Of a DNA stretch of 10,000 nt, positions 4,655-10,000 are shown in pieces (position 1 is the first letter of the stretch; each line of letters opens with the position of its first letter). Source of the stretch: Asticcacaulis sp. (lineage in GTDB: Bacteria; Pseudomonadota; Alphaproteobacteria; Caulobacterales; Caulobacteraceae). The stretch covers positions 1 to 10,000 of the forward strand of contig NZ_JAIWNX010000017.1 in the NCBI RefSeq assembly GCF_020217185.1, read 5' to 3'. A model generated the notes under the pieces. That model was given only the letters and a program-made list of their open reading frames with translations. It was not told the DNA's origin and did no database searches. Position numbers and translations under genes: made by a program.

Positions 4655-7516
4655 GTGCTGGACAGACGTGACCTGTTGAAATCCGTGAGCCTGCTGGGGA
4701 CTGTGTCCTATGGTGTTTCCGCACCTGCAAAGGCTACGGATCGCGCCGCGCCTTCTCCGGCTCCGGCCAGCGGACCGTCACCCCGCGAAGTACTCTCGCT
4801 GAACAAGGGCTGGCGCTTTTTCGAAGGCGACATTCCCTTCCCCAAGATACTGGGGCACGGCTGGTCCTACGCCAATGCCAAGGCCGGATCGGCCTGGGGC
4901 GCCGCGGCGGCCTCCTATGACGATACGGAGTGGACGCATGTCACTCTGCCGCACGACTTTGCCAGTTTTCAGGTGCCGGATGAGCGCGAAAATCTGGCGC
5001 AGGGGTATCGCAAACGCGGCATCGGCTGGTATCGCAACCTGCTGAGGTTCGACGAAAGTGACCGCGGCAAGCATATCGAGCTGCAACTTGACGGCATCTC
5101 GACCCACGCCACGATCTGGCTCAATGGCACGCTGATCAATCGCAACTGGTCGGGCTATAACTCCATCTATGTCGATATCACGCCCTATCTGTCCTACGGC
5201 GCGGCGCTCAATTCACTGGTGGTGCGCGTCGATGCCGACGCTATGCAGGGCTGGTGGTACGAAGGGGCGGGCATTTACCGCAACACGTGGATCGTCAAGC
5301 GTCATCCGCTGCATATTGAGACCGATGGCGTCTTTGCCCACCCCGTCAAGACCGGCGATCAGTGGCAGATTCCGGTCGAGGTGACGCTGAACAACACCAC
5401 CGACCGGCCGCAATCGGCGGAGATCGTCTCGTCACTGTTCGATGCGGCGGGCCGGGTTGTCAGCACCTGTCGCCTGACCGCCCAAATCCCGCCGATGCAG
5501 ACCGGTATCGCGACCGGTCGCATGAATGTCGGCAACCCGACCCTGTGGGACATCGACTCCCCTTACCTGTATCAGGTGCGCACGCAGCTTATCCAGAAGG
5601 GGCGTATCCTTGACGAGGTGGTGACCCCCGCCGGGTTCCGCACCCAGAGCTTTGATCCGGACAAGGGCTTCTTCCTCAATGGTCAGCCGCTCAAGCTGAA
5701 GGGCGTGTGCATCCATCAGGACCATGCCGGCGTCGGCGTCGCCGTGCCGCCGGGGCTTCTGGAATATCGCCTGCACCGCCTCAAAGAGCTGGGCTGCAAC
5801 GCCATCCGCTGTTCGCACAATGCGCAGGACAAGGCGTTTTATGCCCTGTGCGATCGCATGGGCTTTCTGGTGATGGACGAAAACCGCGTCTTCAACCCCT
5901 CGCCCATCCATATGGCCGAGCTGGAGTGGCTGGTGCGCCGCGATCGCAACCACCCCTCGATCATCCTGTGGTCCGTTTTCAACGAAGAACCGATGCAGGG
6001 CACGGAACAGGGCTATCAGATGGTCCGGCGCATGGTGGCGAAGGTCAAGTCGCTCGACACCACCCGCCCGGTGACGGCGGCCATGAATGACGGTCTGTTT
6101 ACGCCCGTCAATGTGTCTCAGGCCGTCGATGTGGTCGGTTTCAACTATCAGTATCAGAATTACGACGCCTTCCATAAGACGCACCCGACCTTACCCATAA
6201 CCTCGTCCGAAGACTGCTCCGCCTTCATGACACGCGGGGAATACAAGACGATAAAGGATAAGCACATCATCGCCTCCTATGACGATGACGCCGCCGACTG
6301 GGGCACCACGCAGCGCGTCGGCTGGAAAGCCATAGCCGAGCGGCCTTTTGTGGCGGGCACCTTCGTGTGGACCGGTTTCGACTATCACGGCGAACCGACG
6401 CCGCATCAGTGGCCGTCCAACTCGTCCTTCTTTGGCATTATGGACCTGTGCGGCTTCGCCAAGACCGCCTTCTGGATGCGGCAGGCTATGTGGCGCAGCG
6501 AGCCGGTGTTGCATCTGGCCCCGCACTGGAACTGGGCCCGACAGGAGGGGCAGGACATCCTCGTCATGGCCCTGCACAATATGGACGAGGTGGAACTGTT
6601 CCTGAATGGCCGCCCGCTGGGGCGTCAGGCGGGGGACCGTTACGAGATGAACCGCTGGAGCGTCGCCTATGCGCCCGGAAGGCTGAGCGCCATTGGGTAT
6701 CGCGGCGGCAAGGCGATCAAGCGCTTTGAGGTCGAAACGACGGGCGCGCCGGTACAACTGAAACTGACCCCCTTCCGCCCGGTGATGAAGGGGGATGGCA
6801 TAGATGCCCAGCCCTTCACGGTAGAAGCGCTGGATGCGAAGGGCCGGCACGTGCCGACCGCCCAGCACAGCGTGCGCTTTACGGTCGAAGGCGGCGACAT
6901 TATCGGGCTTGGCAACGGCAATCCCAATGATATCAGCCCGGAAAAAGGCGACACGCGCGCCCTGTTCAACGGGCTGGCGCAGGTGATCGTCCAGACGCGC
7001 GAAGGCCAGTCCGACCCGCTCGTTCTAAAGGCCGTGGCGGAGGGTCTGAAGCCCGCAACGCTCAGGATCGACGTGCAGGCGGCGCAGCCCTGGCCCTATC
7101 AGGCCGTGTCCGAAAGCGTGCAGATCACCGAAAACTGGCGGCGCGCCCCCGAACAGGCGGGGCCGCTCAATCCCGATCTGCGCCCAAAGGATAATGACAT
7201 GAATTCGTGGGGCTGGTTCCGCGCGGGCGTGCCCTTCCCTGCGCCCGACCGCGACACGGAGGTCCTGTGCGCCGTCGAGGTCGAAGCCTATGCCCGGGTG
7301 CGCAAGAGCGGCGGTGTCATCGAGTGTCTGGGCCTGCTGGGCCCGGCCACCCTATATATTGACGGTCAGAAGGTGGCTGAAAAAACCAGCGACGGCAGCG
7401 CGCCTTTGAGCGCCCCCTTCCCCAAGGGGGCCGGCAAACACTGGGTCAGCTTGATTTTCCGGGCCCGTCGCGGACAGCCCTTCGGCTTTACCGATGTGGT
7501 GCGTATCCGCGGCTGA
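4655..7516 (+). CDS. GH2 beta-galactosidase, GalA-like, Tat-exported
   Basis: A 953-residue GH2 retaining hydrolase, expected to remove beta-galactose outside the cytoplasm. It starts at a GTG (4655) with GGGAG (4644-4648) 6 bases upstream. The N-terminus LDRRDLLKS is a twin-arginine motif, followed by a weakly hydrophobic stretch and an A-K-A site near residue 27, then a Pro/Ala/Ser-rich linker (about 31-44). Approximate domains: jelly roll 45-222, Ig-like 223-332, TIM barrel 335-612, DUF4982-like 615-695, Ig-like C-terminal domain 700-808 (GLGNGNPND and LFNGLAQVIVQ close together), linker, and a terminal beta-rich module 855-953 with TLYIDGQKV. Likely acid/base Glu444 (SVFNEE) and nucleophile Glu519 (ITSSEDCS). 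It is clearly homologous along its length to the divergent GH2 gene at 1578-4454 but differs in export route and in where the accessory module sits. The GH29 gene follows after 61 bases, so an operon is likely. Substrate linkage is not determinable. Confidence 0.93.
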   Translation: MLDRRDLLKSVSLLGTVSYGVSAPAKATDRAAPSPAPASGPSPREVLSLNKGWRFFEGDIPFPKILGHGWSYANAKAGSAWGAAAASYDDTEWTHVTLPHDFASFQVPDERENLAQGYRKRGIGWYRNLLRFDESDRGKHIELQLDGISTHATIWLNGTLINRNWSGYNSIYVDITPYLSYGAALNSLVVRVDADAMQGWWYEGAGIYRNTWIVKRHPLHIETDGVFAHPVKTGDQWQIPVEVTLNNTTDRPQSAEIVSSLFDAAGRVVSTCRLTAQIPPMQTGIATGRMNVGNPTLWDIDSPYLYQVRTQLIQKGRILDEVVTPAGFRTQSFDPDKGFFLNGQPLKLKGVCIHQDHAGVGVAVPPGLLEYRLHRLKELGCNAIRCSHNAQDKAFYALCDRMGFLVMDENRVFNPSPIHMAELEWLVRRDRNHPSIILWSVFNEEPMQGTEQGYQMVRRMVAKVKSLDTTRPVTAAMNDGLFTPVNVSQAVDVVGFNYQYQNYDAFHKTHPTLPITSSEDCSAFMTRGEYKTIKDKHIIASYDDDAADWGTTQRVGWKAIAERPFVAGTFVWTGFDYHGEPTPHQWPSNSSFFGIMDLCGFAKTAFWMRQAMWRSEPVLHLAPHWNWARQEGQDILVMALHNMDEVELFLNGRPLGRQAGDRYEMNRWSVAYAPGRLSAIGYRGGKAIKRFEVETTGAPVQLKLTPFRPVMKGDGIDAQPFTVEALDAKGRHVPTAQHSVRFTVEGGDIIGLGNGNPNDISPEKGDTRALFNGLAQVIVQTREGQSDPLVLKAVAEGLKPATLRIDVQAAQPWPYQAVSESVQITENWRRAPEQAGPLNPDLRPKDNDMNSWGWFRAGVPFPAPDRDTEVLCAVEVEAYARVRKSGGVIECLGLLGPATLYIDGQKVAEKTSDGSAPLSAPFPKGAGKHWVSLIFRARRGQPFGFTDVVRIRG

Positions 7517-7564
7517 AGCCCGCCTGTTCGCCACTGGTGCGGCGGAGCGCGGGAAGAATAATAC

Positions 7565-7572
7565 AAAGGAGG
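7565..7572 (+). promoter_or_regulatory. Strong ribosome binding site of the GH29 gene
   Basis: AAAGGAGG lies 5 bases before the ATG at 7578. It fixes this start over an upstream in-frame ATG at 7494 that would overlap the end of the GH2 gene and place 28 extra residues before the Tat signal. Confidence 0.85.
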
Positions 7573-7577
7573 AAATA

Positions 7578-8903
7578 ATGAGGATCGGCAGACGACATTT
7601 TCTGATGGCGGGGGCCTCCGCGCTGGCGGCCCCGGCGGTCGCTGTAGCTGCGACGCAGACCGATGAGCAGAAGTCAGCGGCCAAGCTGTCCAATGCCGAT
7701 CCGGCGCTGGCCCCTGAGCTTTTGTTGCCTGAGAAGGACCTTGCGTGGTGGCGTGACGCCAAGTTCGGCATCTTTGTGCACTGGGGGCTCTATGCCATTC
7801 CGGGGCGCGGCGAATGGCACATGTTCAATGACAAGGTGCCACCCGGCGAATACCGCAAGCTGGCCGATCAGTTCGATCCGCAGGCCTATGATCCGGATCA
7901 GTGGGCCGCTTTGGCCAAGCAGGCCGGGGCCCGTTACATGGTGATGACGGCCCGCCACCACGACGGCTTCGCCCTGTGGGACAGCCCGTCCAGCTTCCAG
8001 CAATTTGACGCTATGCACGCCAGGGCGCACCGCGACCTGATCCGGCCCTATGTGAACGCCGTGCGGCGCGCCGGGCTGAAGGTCGGGCTCTATTATTCGC
8101 CGCTCGACTGGCGCTTCCCTGCCTATTTCCACCCGCGCGAACTACCGGAAAATGCCCGGCTGCTGAAAATGCAGACCTATGATCAGGTCAGTGAACTGAT
8201 GAAAAACTACGGCAAGATCGACGTCCTGTGGTGGGACGGCGGTTGGCTGGCGCACAAGGGGACCGATGCCGACGCGGCGTGGTTCTGGGAGCCGGCCAAG
8301 CTTAATGGCATGGTGCGCAAATACCAGCCCAAGATCCTGATCAATCCGCGTTCGGGCTGGATCGGCGATTTCGACACCGAAGAAGGCCACGGCACTATCT
8401 CAGGGCCGATCCGGGCGCGTCCGTGGGAAAAGACCTTCGCCCTCGGCTCGGCCTGGGGCTACACGCCGGATAATTACGCCATGTCGTGGCAAAAGGTCGT
8501 CCCCTTCATCGTCAACGCCGCCGTGCGCAATGGCAATGCCCTGATCAATGTCGGACCGGACCCGCAAGGGCGTATCCCGCCCGCTCAGGCCGAAACGCTC
8601 AGGGGTATCGGCCAATGGATGAGCAAATACGGCTATACGATTCAGGACACCCGCCCCGGACCGCTTCAGCCGCGAGATGGCGTTTTCGGCACAACCTTCC
8701 GTAAAAACAAGGTGTTTGTGCATATCTTCTCATGGCCCGAAGACCGCCTGACCCTGAGCGATTTCCCCAAAACCGTGCAGACAGCGGTCAGTGTGACGGG
8801 CGGCAAGGTCGTCTGGTCGCAGCAGGACGGCACGCTGACGCTTCGGGTCGTTGAGGGGTCGCGCGGCGACCCGCTCACCGTTATCGAACTGACCTGTGCT
8901 TAA
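7578..8903 (+). CDS. GH29 alpha-L-fucosidase, Tat-exported
   Basis: A 441-residue family GH29 retaining enzyme, expected to hydrolyse terminal alpha-L-fucose outside the cytoplasm. The N-terminus MRIGRRHFLMAGASALAAP is a textbook twin-arginine signal (RRHFLM), cut near residue 24-25. Catalytic-domain landmarks in order: DAKFGIFVHWGLYAIPGRGEW (60-80), TARHHDGFALWDS (124-136), GLKVGLYYSPLDW (166-178), and the nucleophile Asp220 in IDVLWWDGGW. The acid/base is variable in GH29; Glu268/Glu269 (DTEEGHG) or Glu284 (RPWEKT) are the candidates. SAWGY (291-295) and GNALINVGPDPQGRIP (319-334) are also family hallmarks. A short C-terminal beta-sandwich (about 360-441) closes the protein, near the lower end of the usual size. 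It sits 61 bases after the GH2 beta-galactosidase on the same strand and is followed by a strong terminator. Alpha-1,2/3/4 preference cannot be stated. Confidence 0.94.
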   Translation: MRIGRRHFLMAGASALAAPAVAVAATQTDEQKSAAKLSNADPALAPELLLPEKDLAWWRDAKFGIFVHWGLYAIPGRGEWHMFNDKVPPGEYRKLADQFDPQAYDPDQWAALAKQAGARYMVMTARHHDGFALWDSPSSFQQFDAMHARAHRDLIRPYVNAVRRAGLKVGLYYSPLDWRFPAYFHPRELPENARLLKMQTYDQVSELMKNYGKIDVLWWDGGWLAHKGTDADAAWFWEPAKLNGMVRKYQPKILINPRSGWIGDFDTEEGHGTISGPIRARPWEKTFALGSAWGYTPDNYAMSWQKVVPFIVNAAVRNGNALINVGPDPQGRIPPAQAETLRGIGQWMSKYGYTIQDTRPGPLQPRDGVFGTTFRKNKVFVHIFSWPEDRLTLSDFPKTVQTAVSVTGGKVVWSQQDGTLTLRVVEGSRGDPLTVIELTCA

Positions 8904-8914
8904 ATCAAATAAAG

Positions 8915-8939
8915 CGGCGTCCGGATATTCCGGACGCCG
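8915..8939. terminator. Hairpin terminator between convergent GH29 genes
   Basis: CGGCGTCCGG (8915-8924), loop ATATT, CCGGACGCCG (8930-8939): a perfect 10-bp GC-rich stem 11 bases after the plus-strand GH29 stop. Flanking bases add a G-T and an A-T pair. Downstream on the plus strand is an interrupted T-rich tail (TTCTAAATTTTTGTTTT), and on the minus strand the stem is followed by TTTATTTG. It can thus serve both the plus-strand operon and the convergent minus-strand GH29 gene. Confidence 0.88.
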
Positions 8940-9020
8940 TTCTAAATTTTTGTTTTATCGAGATACTTTATCGAAAACCGCTCACACTTTTGACATACCG
9001 CGCCAGAAGTTCCCTGCGCT

Positions 9021-10000
9021 CTAACCGCGGAAGGTGATTTCAAACGCGTTGGCCATGGGCGAAGCCCCCTGAGGCACCTCGATCACCAGTGCCCCCGCCT
9101 CCTGCTGGAACCGGCAGGGTTTGGACGTGCCCAGCAAGCGCACCTGCTTCACCGCCCGCGCCTGTTTGGCATTTTTCCCGAGCGCCTGAATGGCCAGACG
9201 GCCTTCGGGTTTGCCCAGCGAAATCGCATACAGGGTCTTGCCGCGCGTCGTGAAGCGAATGTCCTGTGCCGTGTAGGCCGTACCTTCCTGAAACGCCCCT
9301 TCGGCAGCCTCGGTCGGGCCTTCGCCGAATTGCGTCCACGGGCGGGTGCCGTGAATGGCCTCGCCATTGACCTTCATCCATGCGCTCAGATCGGCCAGCA
9401 GGGTTTGCGATTCCGGCGGCAGGCTGCCGTCGGGATACTGCACCACATTCATCAGCAGATTGCCGTTCTTGCTGACGATGTCGCACAGCATGTGGATCAC
9501 TTCGGTGCTGGTCTTGTACTTGAACCCGTCCGAATAGAACCAGTCGCCGTTCGACGTGTCGGTTTGCCACGGATAGGGATTGATACCTTTCAGCACGCCG
9601 CGTTCGACGTCCTGCACAAAGGCCTCTCTGTAGAATTCACCGGAGCCGAAGTCCTTGCCATTATAGACGGCTTCGTTGCGCCCGGCGCGCGCCACGCTCT
9701 TGTTATACATGTGCGCGACCAGACTGCGGCCGACCACACCGAAGGGCAGGCCGCCGTCGGAATAGAGCAGGTCCGGTTCATAGCTGTCGATCAGGTCCTG
9801 GATACGGTTGTACCATATCTGATGGAAGGCCGGGTCCTTGGTGTACCAGGTGTCCGCCGTGCCGCGATAGGGCTCGTTATGGGCCGGATGATAGAGGTCG
9901 GCGTATTGCGGGTCGGCCCCGTCATAGGCGACGCCGTTTTCCGGCCAGGTCTGATTATACAGATGGCTGGGGTGGAACCAGTTGTGGCTGGCGCCCAGAT
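9021..10000 (-). CDS. GH29 alpha-L-fucosidase, C-terminal part (5' end beyond right edge)
   Basis: An open frame enters from base 9998 on the minus strand and ends at the TAG at 9023-9021, giving 325 visible residues. The apparent starts inside the window (for example GTG at 9737) are internal. The fragment begins LGASHNWFHPS, matching the GH29 barrel strand carrying conserved His and Trp. The nucleophile is the Asp encoded at 9758-9756, in PDLLYSDGGLPFG. SNGDWFYSDGFKYK, the helix with DIVSKNGNLLMNVVQYPDGSLP and GTRPWTQFGEGP are usual GH29 landmarks after the active site. A beta-rich C-terminal domain follows, with ITFRG at the end. It differs markedly from the GH29 protein at 7578-8903 (YSDGG rather than WWDGG, a long HNEPYRGTADTWYT insert before the nucleophile), so it is a distant paralogue, possibly with different linkage preference. 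It converges on the shared terminator at 8915-8939. The missing part should include the signal peptide and first barrel strands. Confidence 0.92.
   Translation of the reverse strand, partial: LGASHNWFHPSHLYNQTWPENGVAYDGADPQYADLYHPAHNEPYRGTADTWYTKDPAFHQIWYNRIQDLIDSYEPDLLYSDGGLPFGVVGRSLVAHMYNKSVARAGRNEAVYNGKDFGSGEFYREAFVQDVERGVLKGINPYPWQTDTSNGDWFYSDGFKYKTSTEVIHMLCDIVSKNGNLLMNVVQYPDGSLPPESQTLLADLSAWMKVNGEAIHGTRPWTQFGEGPTEAAEGAFQEGTAYTAQDIRFTTRGKTLYAISLGKPEGRLAIQALGKNAKQARAVKQVRLLGTSKPCRFQQEAGALVIEVPQGASPMANAFEITFRG

Noticed and set aside
5432..6184. 250-codon minus-strand open frame inside the rightward GH2 gene
   Set aside because: It is antisense to the GH2 catalytic barrel, has no family motif, and has shadow-type composition.
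7494..7577. Extended start for the GH29 gene
   Set aside because: The upstream ATG would overlap the end of the GH2 gene and bury the twin-arginine signal 28 residues inside. AAAGGAGG 5 bases before 7578 marks the true start.

Overview
The window looks like part of a polysaccharide or glycan utilisation locus from a high-GC Gram-negative bacterium. The mix of Tat- and Sec-exported glycoside hydrolases, the high-GC codon use and AT-rich promoter islands fit an alphaproteobacterium of the Caulobacterales type (Caulobacter/Asticcacaulis-like). That placement is an inference from style, not from a marker gene. Six genes are complete or nearly so, two run off the edges, and no RNA genes, CRISPR arrays, insertion sequences or phage genes are visible.

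Left part (1-4454, all minus strand). Reading in the direction of transcription, a Sec-exported GH2 beta-galactosidase (1578-4454) is followed by a pirin (629-1501) and an OsmC/Ohr-family protein (213-632). The last two overlap as ATGA and are probably translationally coupled. After them comes the first 52 codons of an unidentified secreted protein (1-156). That edge gene seems to have its own promoter: a perfect TTGACA -35 overlaps the osmC-like stop codon, and the -10 lies inside a 29-bp dyad that looks like an operator.

Centre (4455-4654). A 200-bp divergent control region separates two paralogous GH2 genes. It holds two perfect 17-bp palindromes of the same 8+1+8 geometry with centres 136 bp apart, one over each putative promoter. 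The right one matches the TNGTNNNACNA pattern known for FadR-subfamily GntR repressors.

Right part (4655-10000). A Tat-exported GH2 beta-galactosidase (4655-7516) and a Tat-exported GH29 alpha-L-fucosidase (7578-8903) form a plus-strand operon ending at a strong hairpin terminator (8915-8939). A second, 5'-truncated GH29 alpha-L-fucosidase (9021-10000, minus) converges on that terminator.

Taken together, two beta-galactosidases and two alpha-L-fucosidases suggest stepwise trimming of a fucosylated, galactose-containing glycan outside the cytoplasm. Candidates include fucogalactoxyloglucan side chains, arabinogalactan or host/algal fucosylated glycans. The window shows no transporter, TonB-dependent receptor, regulator gene or sulfatase that would narrow this. 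The least explained elements are the paired palindromes, the edge-gene dyad, and the different placement of an accessory C-terminal domain in the two GH2 paralogues.
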